DNA from: a virus | Strand: one strand, 5' to 3' | DNA length: 64,000 nucleotides | IMG/VR virus record: IMGVR_UViG_3300044846_004119 | Span: 62,001-126,000 of that record | Shown here: one piece after another, positions 20,323 to 30,085 of the stretch | How positions within the stretch are numbered: the stretch's first letter is position 1 | Layout of the letters: the number at the start of each line of letters is the position of its first letter | Program-made: the position numbers and the translations under genes | Notes under the pieces: generated by a model | The model's database searches: none | What the model was told of the DNA's origin: nothing | Seen by the model: only the letters and a program-made list of their open reading frames with translations

Positions 20323-21501
20323 ATGGATAATAGAATTTATTATATAAAAATATCTCCAGAAGTTATTAAAAACGATATCTTCAAGGTTAATATATACTCA
20401 CCTTATACCGAAGATATTGAGATACCCTTTTGTTGTGATATATATACCCAGCAAGTTACAAAATATGTGACAGGACATACATATGTGTATTCATCCATGA
20501 CTGAAATTTTATCAGGTGGAACCAACGGGGATTCAATCTTAACAGGACTTACGGTTCCAATTATGTTAACTGAGAATACGGTTGATTTGGGGTATTATTC
20601 AGTTTTTGATGGAATGGTGTTACAACAGGAAACTATGACTAATTTTTTGTTTTCTGCGACAACAACATTCCCTAACGTATATTATTTTTATAATACTTCC
20701 GATACCGAGTTTAAAAAATATTTAGAATTTTCAAATTATTATGTTGATTGGGGTGACGGAACGCCAATACAAACAATAACAACAAACGCGCCAAATTATT
20801 ACCAACACACTTACTCAACAATTGGGGAATTTACTATTATTATGTCAGGAATGAGTCCATGGGGTTCAAATATTGTTAAAAAAACAGTTGAAGTTCCATT
20901 TACTAACATTGTAATAACTAATCCTAATGGTACCGCTTATTTTACACCTGCGGGTGGTAGTTGGAGTGGGACTATGTTTAATTATGATTACATTTTTAGT
21001 GGTGATGCTAGTTGTGACGCACAAATAATGGACATTACAAATTTTACCACAGTCCCTTTTATTGTTACAGGGTACACTAAATCTTCTGTTAGCGATTTAG
21101 AAGTGTACGGAAATAAATATATTTTGTTTGGTGGAAAATATAATATAGGTGTTCAAATAACTGGCACATCGGGAAACATTGGAACATATTGGGGACCACA
21201 CCTAACAGAACCATACACTGCATATACAATTAATGGAATGAATTACTATGATTATAGTGATGGTACTACAGTATTTGCGGTTGAGTCTTCGGGATTAACT
21301 CAAGATATGTTAATTTGTTCTGCAATTACAAAAAATGAGGTATTGATAAATGTAATTGATGAGGCTGAAGTTCAAAGTAATGTTTTTGTTGAACGAGGTA
21401 AACTATCTGGTTTGGAACGAATTGAAAGATTGGGGGAAATTGATAATATAGGTGACCTTGAAAAATACGGATATGAATTTTTTAATATAATAAAAATATA
21501 A
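20323..21501 (+). CDS. Virion protein with PKD-like beta domain
   Basis: 392 residues. Residues about 138-175 carry the PKD hallmark: VDWGDGTP, then HTY and a G-E-F-T-I strand, as in polycystic-kidney-disease domains of surface proteins. Flanking parts are beta-rich. The C-terminus (about 345-392) is charged and probably helical (GLERIERLGEIDNIG). PKD domains generally mediate protein or carbohydrate contacts, so a role in the baseplate periphery or fibre attachment is plausible. It is the last gene before an 85-base gap. Confidence 0.78.
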   Translation: MDNRIYYIKISPEVIKNDIFKVNIYSPYTEDIEIPFCCDIYTQQVTKYVTGHTYVYSSMTEILSGGTNGDSILTGLTVPIMLTENTVDLGYYSVFDGMVLQQETMTNFLFSATTTFPNVYYFYNTSDTEFKKYLEFSNYYVDWGDGTPIQTITTNAPNYYQHTYSTIGEFTIIMSGMSPWGSNIVKKTVEVPFTNIVITNPNGTAYFTPAGGSWSGTMFNYDYIFSGDASCDAQIMDITNFTTVPFIVTGYTKSSVSDLEVYGNKYILFGGKYNIGVQITGTSGNIGTYWGPHLTEPYTAYTINGMNYYDYSDGTTVFAVESSGLTQDMLICSAITKNEVLINVIDEAEVQSNVFVERGKLSGLERIERLGEIDNIGDLEKYGYEFFNIIKI

Positions 21502-21586
21502 TATGGATATTTATTGTTATAAAAATTTGTGGTAAATGTGGGATAGAAAAAGAAAAAAATAATAAAATATTAATAAATAATTAAAA

Positions 21587-22495
21587 ATGGCAACAGGAAC
21601 GTACGGTACAATTAGACCAGCGGATGTCTCTCCCGAAGATGTGGAAATCATCTTAAATTACACACCATCAAGGGATGAAACAGATAATTTTATCTTAACT
21701 AAGTTAAATGCGACATCAATCTTAAGACCATACTTTAATAACAATGATACTGGTGGTAACCCTAATATTGAAATATTGGGTGGTTTATATAATTTAAGGT
21801 TACCTTCAGACCAATTTAATAAAATTGGTATCTATACCTTAATGGTTAGACCGGCCCAAATAAGAACAAGAATACTTGATTGTGGTGTTCTATCGGCATT
21901 ACCAAATGTTAAAGGGTTAGTTATTGATTTAAATGACGTGCCAACTCAGTTTAGAAATAAATTTGTTAATCAAGGATTGGTTGGTTTTAGAATTGAATAT
22001 TTAAATTCTGACGGAACTAAAGTACCTAATTTTTTTAGATTAATAACTTCATCATTTTTTTGTGAACCAGTTGTTCAAAACTTAACTAATACTTCTCAAA
22101 AAGCTATTAGATATAGGTATACTGATAATAATACAAATTTAATTTTTTGTACTGTTTCACCATCATCATCACCTACTAATAAGCCAAATGCAACACCGTA
22201 TATTGGGCAACCTGACCAAGATATCATTATTACAAATACTTTCTTTAATCCAATAACATTGGATATTGAAATTGCTGAACACGATTTCTCAACATTGGCA
22301 ATTGCATTGTTTGGTAATCAAACTAAGTCTATGGATGATGGTATCTACACATTATACGATACTCAAAATAACATATACAGACAATACAATTTATATGAAA
22401 TTAGAGACCAATTTAATGAATTACTTTATGAGGTTAGACAAGATAGGGGAAATAATATTGACTTCAGTAAAAACTTTACAAATATAACGCAATAA
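21587..22495 (+). CDS. Unknown virion protein, 302 aa
   Basis: The N-terminus ATGTYGTIRPADVSPEDVEI and a following beta-rich body (YTLMVRPAQIRTRILDCG) suggest a baseplate- or fibre-associated structural protein; a Ser/Pro/Thr linker (SPSSSPTNKPNATP) lies in the second half. The C-terminal part has a helical, amphipathic stretch (YRQYNLYEIRDQFNELL). The stop TAA shares its last A with the ATG of the next gene (TAATG). I do not recognise the family. Confidence 0.76.
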   Translation: MATGTYGTIRPADVSPEDVEIILNYTPSRDETDNFILTKLNATSILRPYFNNNDTGGNPNIEILGGLYNLRLPSDQFNKIGIYTLMVRPAQIRTRILDCGVLSALPNVKGLVIDLNDVPTQFRNKFVNQGLVGFRIEYLNSDGTKVPNFFRLITSSFFCEPVVQNLTNTSQKAIRYRYTDNNTNLIFCTVSPSSSPTNKPNATPYIGQPDQDIIITNTFFNPITLDIEIAEHDFSTLAIALFGNQTKSMDDGIYTLYDTQNNIYRQYNLYEIRDQFNELLYEVRQDRGNNIDFSKNFTNITQ

Positions 22496-25400
22496 TGGCC
22501 GTTACAAAATATACTTGCCCACCTCAGTCCGCTTCAGGAGCTGGTACCTTTTCCGATAATTTAGTTGGATTCCAATTAGTTACTGGTGGAGGTTTAACGC
22601 AAGGAAATTTTGAATTTGTTAGTTCTATTAATGAAAAAACAAATAGAACCTTTAATACGGGTAATTTCTCAGACCCTATCAGTTTAGATAGTATGGGTGT
22701 TAGTGGTGTGGTACAATCTAAATCTATTTTTGAAAATAACTTTAAGGTTTATCCTAATTTTGACATGAGTCAAATTACCAACTTCACATTATATGGGTCG
22801 ATGGTTAAACGTATTTCAGTTTCGGTTGAAACCATTATTAGTAAGTTCCCTGCGGCATTAGAGTCGACATTCATGGGGACTAACTATGTGACAGGTGCAA
22901 CCGCAACTAACATTTTATTTAATTCGGTTTACGATGAGACCGTTTTTGATTTGGACGTTTCAAAATTAAGAAATCCATTTGATATTGACTTTTCGGTTAA
23001 CTCAACAAGAAATTTAGAATTAAAAGAAATTAGTGTATCTCCATTAAGAGATATGACAATCCAATATGCTAAGTATTCCTTATACGTCAATGGGGTTGGA
23101 TATGATGTTAAATCTTTAACACCAACAACCAATACTTCTAGTGGAATATTACAAATATCCGTTAGTGGAAACCCTTTTTCAGGGCAAAGTATTGTATATT
23201 ATAGTTTTGTTATTCGGCCTAACGACTATGAGGTTACTAAAATATTTAATGAAGATTTAGATGAAGTTGAAAATTTCTTATTAAATAGAAGTGTAACACC
23301 AATTTATACCGCAACATTCCAAGTACCAAGAGAATCTGAAGATGGTACATATTACACCTCAAATCAACCAATTACATGGCCATTGTATGGTGAGTGGAAT
23401 ATTGATATTATAACCAAATCATTTGAAAATTATTTAATACAATTAAATGAAGTTAGTGAGTATTTTGACATTTATACAACAAATTTAGTCTCAAGATTTT
23501 TAATTACAGGTTCATTTAAAGAATTTGACACCGTAACTCAAAAAATGGAAAAAGTTCTACAGATTTATGGTAGAAGTTTTGATGAAACTAAAAAATTCAT
23601 AGACGCTTTAGCATTTATGACTTCGGTTAATTATAATGTTGGTAATGATATACCGTCACAATTATTAAAAAATTTAGCACAAACATTAGGTTGGGGAATT
23701 AACATTTCACCAATAACCGAGGATGATTTTTTAGGTTCTGTGTTTGGTCAAAAAAATAAAGACAATTCACAATTTACAGGAACGTCACAAAAACAAACTC
23801 CCGATGAATTAAATTATCAGTATTACAGAAATTTAGTATTAAATTCCGCTTACTTATTTAAATCTAAAGGAACAAGAAAATCAATTGAAGTTTTAATGAG
23901 ATTGGTTGGTGCTCCTGAAGCCTTAGTTGAATTTAATGAATATGTTTATGTTGCTGACCAAAAAATTAATTTAGAACAGTTTGATACACAATTCTATAAT
24001 ATTTCTGGAGGGACATACATTCAAGAATTACCGACTTACGAACAAGGTAATACATTTAACATTATGGGAGTTACCTATACAGGTTTTACTACTCAAACAA
24101 CAATTCAGGATGTTAATATTAACCGAGGGGAATACCCTATGGATTTTTATGGATATCCACAAGCACCTATCGACACTGAAAATTACTTTTTTCAGATAGG
24201 TAGCGGTTGGTTTGAACAAACACCAAAACACAGAGCTCCTGAACAAGTTGATTTAAATAATAGTGTATTCACAGGTTCTAACCCTAATTATCAAACAACT
24301 TTAATACCTTATTCATACGGTCAAGAATATCTTAATAGATTTAGGGACTTCCCATTTATGACATTAGGTTATAATTTGAGCGCAGTTCCTGATAATAATA
24401 AAAGTTGGACTGATAATGAAGTTGGAATAAGAAGTAATTTAGATGGAGGGATTAATGCTCGTTATTTTGTCGATGATGAAAGATTAGTATTAAATGTTAA
24501 AAATGTTGATTTATTTTTAAATCCTGCTCAAGGTATCGTATATGACGTATGGTACATGTCTAGACAATATAATTACCCAATCCCAAATCAAGGTTTAAAT
24601 TATGTGGCACCAACTTATTGTAACCCACACCCAAATATCGAGTATCCACAAAGAGGTGGTGTGGATTGGACTGAAATCAACCCACAACCAAAAAGAAAAA
24701 CATTCTTTGAGTTTGCTCAAACATTTTGGCAAAATACTATTAATGTTAGAAACAGACAATATGCTACAGATGGTAAAACAAGTGGTTATCCAACTTTATC
24801 TTCTATTTTTTGGAAGTATTTAGAGTCTCAAAAGACAATAAATATACCTAACGATAATTTCACATATCAAACAATGATTGACTACGTGAATGGTATGGGG
24901 GATTATTGGATTAGACTTGTTGAACAAATGATTCCTGCAACAACTATTTGGAACACTGGTGTTAAGTATGAAAATTCAATATTTCATAGGCAAAAATTTG
25001 TTTGGAGAAGACAAGAGTGTTGTAAATTTATACCAGTACCATGTAAACCATGTTCATTAACCTCAAACATATATCGATATGATTGTAATATACAATCAGT
25101 TGAATGTGGTGTGTATCCTTGGTATGGAAGTTCTACTATTAATAGTTTTAATGCGGTTTTAGGTCAAGCGCTTAATAACTATCTTACTGCTAATGGTTAT
25201 ACCTTAAATGACTGTTTATTAAATACTTTAACAACTAATTGGTTTGTAGAAATAAAAATTAATGACTCAACTGTTATTCAATACCCATTTTTTGATGGAA
25301 TTGGTTATACCAATATAAGTTTAAGCTCGCCACAACCAAATGATTGGGATTCCGCATTATTAATAGCATTAAATGATTTAACAATTTACGGATATGACTA

Positions 25401-25515
25401 TTATTTAACAACTACCGATACTATAGTTATTTATAATTCAATTTGCTCCACTTCAGCCTTTGGTGATAACTTCAAACTAAATGTCGGAATAAACTTTAAT
25501 ATTTTATGTAATTAA
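22495..25515 (+). CDS. Large virion protein, 1006 aa, tail/baseplate
   Basis: Begins with TAATG overlap to the previous gene and ends with TAATG overlap to the next, so all three are translationally linked. Beta-rich N-terminal half; residues about 330-470 are helical and contain KMEKVLQIYGRSFDETKKFI and ETLGW-like LAQTLGWGI motifs followed by SKGTRKSIEVLMRLVGAPEAL, a pattern that resembles the tail-protein-I/gpI-like baseplate domains where a glycine-rich turn follows a long helix pair. The C-terminal third is Cys-containing (CCKFIPVPCKPC) and beta-rich. Exact family not identified. Confidence 0.75.
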   Translation: MAVTKYTCPPQSASGAGTFSDNLVGFQLVTGGGLTQGNFEFVSSINEKTNRTFNTGNFSDPISLDSMGVSGVVQSKSIFENNFKVYPNFDMSQITNFTLYGSMVKRISVSVETIISKFPAALESTFMGTNYVTGATATNILFNSVYDETVFDLDVSKLRNPFDIDFSVNSTRNLELKEISVSPLRDMTIQYAKYSLYVNGVGYDVKSLTPTTNTSSGILQISVSGNPFSGQSIVYYSFVIRPNDYEVTKIFNEDLDEVENFLLNRSVTPIYTATFQVPRESEDGTYYTSNQPITWPLYGEWNIDIITKSFENYLIQLNEVSEYFDIYTTNLVSRFLITGSFKEFDTVTQKMEKVLQIYGRSFDETKKFIDALAFMTSVNYNVGNDIPSQLLKNLAQTLGWGINISPITEDDFLGSVFGQKNKDNSQFTGTSQKQTPDELNYQYYRNLVLNSAYLFKSKGTRKSIEVLMRLVGAPEALVEFNEYVYVADQKINLEQFDTQFYNISGGTYIQELPTYEQGNTFNIMGVTYTGFTTQTTIQDVNINRGEYPMDFYGYPQAPIDTENYFFQIGSGWFEQTPKHRAPEQVDLNNSVFTGSNPNYQTTLIPYSYGQEYLNRFRDFPFMTLGYNLSAVPDNNKSWTDNEVGIRSNLDGGINARYFVDDERLVLNVKNVDLFLNPAQGIVYDVWYMSRQYNYPIPNQGLNYVAPTYCNPHPNIEYPQRGGVDWTEINPQPKRKTFFEFAQTFWQNTINVRNRQYATDGKTSGYPTLSSIFWKYLESQKTINIPNDNFTYQTMIDYVNGMGDYWIRLVEQMIPATTIWNTGVKYENSIFHRQKFVWRRQECCKFIPVPCKPCSLTSNIYRYDCNIQSVECGVYPWYGSSTINSFNAVLGQALNNYLTANGYTLNDCLLNTLTTNWFVEIKINDSTVIQYPFFDGIGYTNISLSSPQPNDWDSALLIALNDLTIYGYDYYLTTTDTIVIYNSICSTSAFGDNFKLNVGINFNILCN

Positions 25516-28500
25516 TGTCTTGTACTTTATTATATACCTCAACTATAACTGGTGATTGTTCAAATACTAATGTTGGAGGATTCACTATAGATATTAATGG
25601 TAGTGCTCCTGATTATTCAATTCAGTGGATTAACCCATCTTCTTTAGGAACTATAGCGTTAGGTGCTGGTGTTATACAATATGAGGTTACATCATTATCT
25701 GCGGGGACTTACACATTTAATATTATTGATTCATGTATACCAACATTAACGATTGTCCCCGTAAATGTATATATATCAAGTGGAACGTGTGTAAGTATTG
25801 ATTCTCATACTAATGCTACTTGTGGCCAAAATAACGGTAGTCTTACCGCATCAACCCAAAATCTTTATGGTATAAGTCAATTCTACCTTTACGATACAAT
25901 TAATGGTTATATTACTTCGGCGTCATCAGTGACAAATACTTTTGCATTTGATAATATGTTAAGTCCTGGAATTTATTATGTTATAGGTGATGATGGTGGT
26001 GGATGTTCCGGTAAGTCAGAAACATGTATTGTTCAAAGTGCGGAAACATTTGACTACGGATTTTATGTTGTTAATGATGCGGGGTGTGCGGTAAATTCGG
26101 GTAAAATATTTATTACAGGATTAACAGGCACGCCACCATACACTTATTTATGGTCAAACGGAGGAACAAACTCATCAATTAGCGGTTTAAGTGCCTCGAC
26201 TTACGGTGTTATTGTTACTGATGGTAATGGATGTACTATTTCTAAATCGGTAACGGTATTACAAGTGCCATTAGTTGGTTTAGGAGCGTTTACCTCAATT
26301 AGTCCAACTTGTTTTGCGTCTAACGGAGAAATTACGGTTACGGTAACAGGTGGAACCGCGCCATATTATTTTTCAGGTTCAAATGGGACTGTTTATATTA
26401 CATTTGACCAAACTTACACTTTTACAAATTTAGCTTCAGGTGTTTTTACAGTACAAGTGACGGATGCTGGTTTATGTAATTTTGTTGCAAGTACAACATT
26501 ATTACCTCCAGGAGGATTTAGTATTGTTGGTATTGGTGTTAATAATTCAAACTGTAACAATAACGGGGGGTCTTTAAACCCAATTCAATTATTTGGTGGT
26601 AGTGGTAATTACACCTATGACTTACAATATCCTGATGGACATCATGATATTGTAAGTACAACAAATCAAAATTGGCAATTTACGGGACTTTCAGGAGGTA
26701 CTTATAATTTAACAATTAATGATGGTGTCTGTACCTTTACCAGTGCTTATACTATCAATAATACTGTTCAATTTAATTTAACAACAACAAGTACAGGAAC
26801 AACTTGTGGTTTTACTAATGGAGCTATTAATTTAGAAATTTCAGGTAGTACAGGGCCTTATACTTACTCAATAAATGGGTTAAGTTTGGTTTCGCCTTTA
26901 AGTGCTTATACATTTAGTAATCTGGCCTCAGGAACATATACGGCTAGTGTTACAGACTTTAGTGGGTGTCAACAAACTAATTCTGTATTAGTTGCCCCAT
27001 CCGCAAATCCTAATTTTATATTAAATGCGACAAATACAGTAAATGGTTCTGATGGTACTATCACCGCATACATAACTAATGGTTTACCACCATTTACTTT
27101 AAATTGGAGTAGTAACGTAAATGGACAAACAGGGGATACGATTAATAGTTTATCAGCTGGCACGTATTCACTTACAGTTATAGATTTTAATGGGTGTTCT
27201 ACAATATCAAGTGTTATTATTACGGGTACAAATAGTGTGGCATCCTATCAGACATATACAATATGTGATACTGATTTTATCAATTCACCAAATGCAATTA
27301 AAACGGGGCCTAAACAAATGTTAAATGAAGGTTTTTATGATTTAACATTTAATGATATAAATTGTGTGTTAAATGAAGCAATTTTTGAGGCGATTGTGAG
27401 TGTTAGTGGTGATGTTTTAACTCAACAATTTTATGCTGGTACAACATTAAACGAATATCCTGCAGATAATCAATTTTATGACACAATTACGGGGTTATTA
27501 TTACAATTTGATGGTATTGCAAGTGTGGATATTAATCCTCTAAGAAACACTATTCAAATTTTAACTGATTGTGACTCGTTAGTTTCTTTATCGGATGCTC
27601 AAGTTATTATTAACATGAAAATATATTATGATATCTCGTGCGTTAGTTGTCCTAGTCCAACACCAACACCGACACAAACACCAACGCCAACTAACACTCC
27701 TACACCAACAGTCACACTTGGGTTAAGTCCAACACCAACAAATACCTCAACTCCAGCAAATACGCCAACACCTACACCAACAAAAACACCAACTCCAACA
27801 CCTTTACCGATAATACCAATATGTTCTGTGATAATTAATGGTAGTACTAACGTATCCGCCTATTTTCCATCATCAAATACTAACGTATCTTTAGGTTTTT
27901 CAGTAAGTGCACTTGATATTGCACATACAACAACTAAACTATGGTTGGATACTGGATTGATAATTAAAGAATATAACATAACATTAAACCCTTGGTCAAA
28001 AACGTTCAACAGAAACATCGCATACCCTTCAGGTGTTTCTTTAGGGGCTGGTTTAGGTGCCATTAGCAGCTCTCAGTTAATCTCAACAAACACTTCAGTA
28101 TCTCCTAATCAAATAATTACTTTAGATATTACCACAAGTACCGCAGTTTCAACTGTGATTGGAACACTACTGCCTGGTAGGGAGGTTTCGGGTGATATTT
28201 TATTAACAACAACAAATAAAATATTAGTTACTAATTCAACTACCTCAGGTCCATATCTTACATATCTAACCCAATATAGTTATCCGTCAGGTACTTTTGA
28301 AGTTGAGGTCGATATTACGTCAACCACACCCCAACCGTATGGTATATTTATCGATAGTGGTAATATATATGTTTGTAACAATGGTGGTCAAATATATAAG
28401 GTTAATGTTAACTTTCCATATACACAAACATTATTTAATAACTCAGGGTTATATGTTGAAGGAGCATCTCAAGTACCAAGTTGTTGTAATACTAACCTAA

Positions 28501-28802
28501 ACTTACCTATAACATACTATACTTGGTTTACTAATCTTGATACCTACACATCATCTGATATTACTCCCTGTATAGCCACTGGTTGTGGGGCAAATTTATA
28601 CACAGCAACATCGACAATAGCTCCTGGAATTGTAATATATCAGGATAATGCTTTAACAATACCATTTGTTGGTACTAATTATGGTGTTTCAGGTGGTGGA
28701 TGGGGTAGATTGTTTTTATCAGATGATTGCCCAATAATTGGATTGAGAAATATTGCACAAGTAAATGGTTCAGGACAAGTTCTAAGTAATTATACATGTT
28801 AA
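25515..28802 (+). CDS. SprB-repeat adhesin-like fibre protein with Thr/Pro stalk
   Basis: 1095 residues. About seven tandem 60-80-residue beta repeats fill residues 1-575, each with the SprB pattern (G-x-I-x-V-x-V-x-GG-x-x-PY ... NLASG-x-Y-x-V-x-V-TD-x-x-GC), a repeat known from flavobacterial gliding adhesins. Then comes a spacer domain (about 575-710), a Thr/Pro/Asn stalk (about 715-770, [18 protein letters not shown]-like), and a C-terminal domain of about 325 residues with beta-propeller-like strands and cysteines. The likely role is host-surface recognition. It overlaps the preceding gene by TAATG. The stalk is shared with proteins at 31504 and 34663. Confidence 0.85.
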   Translation: MSCTLLYTSTITGDCSNTNVGGFTIDINGSAPDYSIQWINPSSLGTIALGAGVIQYEVTSLSAGTYTFNIIDSCIPTLTIVPVNVYISSGTCVSIDSHTNATCGQNNGSLTASTQNLYGISQFYLYDTINGYITSASSVTNTFAFDNMLSPGIYYVIGDDGGGCSGKSETCIVQSAETFDYGFYVVNDAGCAVNSGKIFITGLTGTPPYTYLWSNGGTNSSISGLSASTYGVIVTDGNGCTISKSVTVLQVPLVGLGAFTSISPTCFASNGEITVTVTGGTAPYYFSGSNGTVYITFDQTYTFTNLASGVFTVQVTDAGLCNFVASTTLLPPGGFSIVGIGVNNSNCNNNGGSLNPIQLFGGSGNYTYDLQYPDGHHDIVSTTNQNWQFTGLSGGTYNLTINDGVCTFTSAYTINNTVQFNLTTTSTGTTCGFTNGAINLEISGSTGPYTYSINGLSLVSPLSAYTFSNLASGTYTASVTDFSGCQQTNSVLVAPSANPNFILNATNTVNGSDGTITAYITNGLPPFTLNWSSNVNGQTGDTINSLSAGTYSLTVIDFNGCSTISSVIITGTNSVASYQTYTICDTDFINSPNAIKTGPKQMLNEGFYDLTFNDINCVLNEAIFEAIVSVSGDVLTQQFYAGTTLNEYPADNQFYDTITGLLLQFDGIASVDINPLRNTIQILTDCDSLVSLSDAQVIINMKIYYDISCVSCPSPTPTPTQTPTPTNTPTPTVTLGLSPTPTNTSTPANTPTPTPTKTPTPTPLPIIPICSVIINGSTNVSAYFPSSNTNVSLGFSVSALDIAHTTTKLWLDTGLIIKEYNITLNPWSKTFNRNIAYPSGVSLGAGLGAISSSQLISTNTSVSPNQIITLDITTSTAVSTVIGTLLPGREVSGDILLTTTNKILVTNSTTSGPYLTYLTQYSYPSGTFEVEVDITSTTPQPYGIFIDSGNIYVCNNGGQIYKVNVNFPYTQTLFNNSGLYVEGASQVPSCCNTNLNLPITYYTWFTNLDTYTSSDITPCIATGCGANLYTATSTIAPGIVIYQDNALTIPFVGTNYGVSGGGWGRLFLSDDCPIIGLRNIAQVNGSGQVLSNYTC
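27655..27815 (+). repeat. Short Thr/Pro/Asn stalk repeat
   Basis: A coding tract of alternating ACN-CCN codons (TPTPT, TNTPT) within the SprB-repeat protein. It is the same repeat type as in the minus-strand fibre gene and could serve as a site of recombination between fibre genes. Confidence 0.9.
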
Positions 28803-28833
28803 TATATGACAAACTCAATTAGTTTACTGGTAA

Positions 28834-29010
28834 TTAATCAATTGGGTCTTTTTTACCTAAACCACCATAAAGTCTCATAAGTTTTAGGGATTCATGATAG
28901 TTTTTTTCTAATCTGTCTAGTTCTTTTTCAGGGACACCTTTTTCACAGGCAACCTCATACGCATCTTTAGATTCAGAAACCAATTTTGATATTGTTTTTA
29001 GTAGTTTCAT
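28834..29010 (-). CDS. Small minus-strand protein, 58 aa
   Basis: Reading the minus strand from ATG at 29010 gives a 58-residue open frame ending in TAA at 28834-28836. The peptide starts MKLLKTISKLVSES and contains a heptad-like helix (KGVPEKELDRLEKNYHESL), then ends LGKKDPID. A TATTTATA box in the minus sense lies 5 bases upstream of its start, as for virion genes. It is isolated, against the direction of the whole tail block, and fills what would otherwise be an empty 280-base gap. Function unknown. Confidence 0.65.
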   Translation of the reverse strand: MKLLKTISKLVSESKDAYEVACEKGVPEKELDRLEKNYHESLKLMRLYGGLGKKDPID

Positions 29011-29015
29011 ATAGT

Positions 29016-29023
29016 ATAAATAT
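29016..29023 (-). promoter_or_regulatory. TATTTATA box (minus) for 58-aa gene
   Basis: The plus strand reads TATAAATA at 29016-29023, so the minus strand reads TATTTATA 5 bases before the minus ATG. The strand of the motif follows the strand of the gene. Confidence 0.45.
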
Positions 29024-29061
29024 CTACCAAAACACCATTTATTAAGATGGATGATTAATTA

Positions 29062-29069
29062 TATTTATT
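29062..29069 (+). promoter_or_regulatory. TATTTATT box before glycosyltransferase gene
   Basis: TATTTATT ends 12 bases before the ATG at 29082. One-base variant of the candidate late box. Confidence 0.35.
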
Positions 29070-29081
29070 TTAAAACATAAA

Positions 29082-30059
29082 ATGGATAAAAATTTAAGAT
29101 TTGTATGTGCCCAACCTGATGTACCATATTTTTATTGGCAAGTTAGGGTGTACGTTGAAAATTTTATAGAAAAAGGTATTTTACCAAACCAAATACATGT
29201 TATTTTTGGTATAGTAACACCAAATACCGAACCAACTTCAGATTCGTTAAAATTAAAAGAATTGGGAATTAATATCCATCATTATTTAGACGACAGAGAA
29301 CAAAAACATTATATTCCAAACATTAAGCCATTTTTAATTCATAAATGGTTAAAGGAATTCCCTCAACACGGAGAATGTTTTTTCTTACATGATGCTGATA
29401 TAATTTTTAGAGAATTACCTGATTTTAAAACATTAATGGAGGATGATGTTTTATATCTTTCAGATACTGTTGGTTATATTGGGTTTAATTACATTATGGA
29501 TTGTTGTAAAAGATATGAATCTCATCACCCACAATCTAAACAAGGGCAATTACTACAAGAAATGGTTGATGTTATTGGTGTTACGACCGAATGTGTTGAA
29601 TGTAATGAAAATAATTCAGGCGGTGGTCAATATTTGATTAAAAAAACAGATTGGATGATTTGGGAAAAAATCTATATGGATTGTGCGCCACTATATGACC
29701 AAATGATGGATTACCAAAAACGTTTCCCAATAAACCAAGGTGAAATACAATTTTGGACTGCAGAAATGTGGTCTTTATTATGGAACTTATGGTATTTTGG
29801 AAAAGAAACTAAAGTAGTTAAAGATTTAGATTTTTCATGGGCAACCGACTCAATTTCTATTTACGAACAAAGACCAATACTTCATATGGCAGGAGTAACT
29901 TCAGATATGAAAACAACTAAATTTTATAAAGGTGATTTTATTAATGTTAATCCATTAATTAAGTTAACGGAAAATTTTGAATATTTTGATTATGTTGAAG
30001 AACATAGTTCTACAAAAAAATATATAGATGTTATGAAATCTATAGTAAAAAAACAATAA
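29082..30059 (+). CDS. Glycosyltransferase-like protein (GT-A type) in fibre cluster
   Basis: 325 residues. An N-terminal nucleotide-sugar-binding-like region (RFVCAQPD, then a beta-alpha pattern), a D-x-D motif in FFLHDADIIF near residues 101-110 that would hold the metal and UDP-sugar, and an acceptor-side segment with SGGGQYLIKKTDW. No membrane segment. It lies between two Thr/Pro-rich fibre genes, so the simplest inference is that it adds sugar to the fibre stalks or to the host surface; modification of DNA or of host glycans is the alternative. Assignment to a precise GT family is not possible by eye. Confidence 0.68.
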   Translation: MDKNLRFVCAQPDVPYFYWQVRVYVENFIEKGILPNQIHVIFGIVTPNTEPTSDSLKLKELGINIHHYLDDREQKHYIPNIKPFLIHKWLKEFPQHGECFFLHDADIIFRELPDFKTLMEDDVLYLSDTVGYIGFNYIMDCCKRYESHHPQSKQGQLLQEMVDVIGVTTECVECNENNSGGGQYLIKKTDWMIWEKIYMDCAPLYDQMMDYQKRFPINQGEIQFWTAEMWSLLWNLWYFGKETKVVKDLDFSWATDSISIYEQRPILHMAGVTSDMKTTKFYKGDFINVNPLIKLTENFEYFDYVEEHSSTKKYIDVMKSIVKKQ

Positions 30060-30065
30060 TCTGAT

Positions 30066-30073
30066 TATTTATA
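30066..30073 (+). promoter_or_regulatory. TATTTATA box
   Basis: TATTTATA lies 12 bases before the ATG at 30086, in the 26-base gap after the glycosyltransferase gene. Confidence 0.5.
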
Positions 30074-30085
30074 GTATAAATAACA

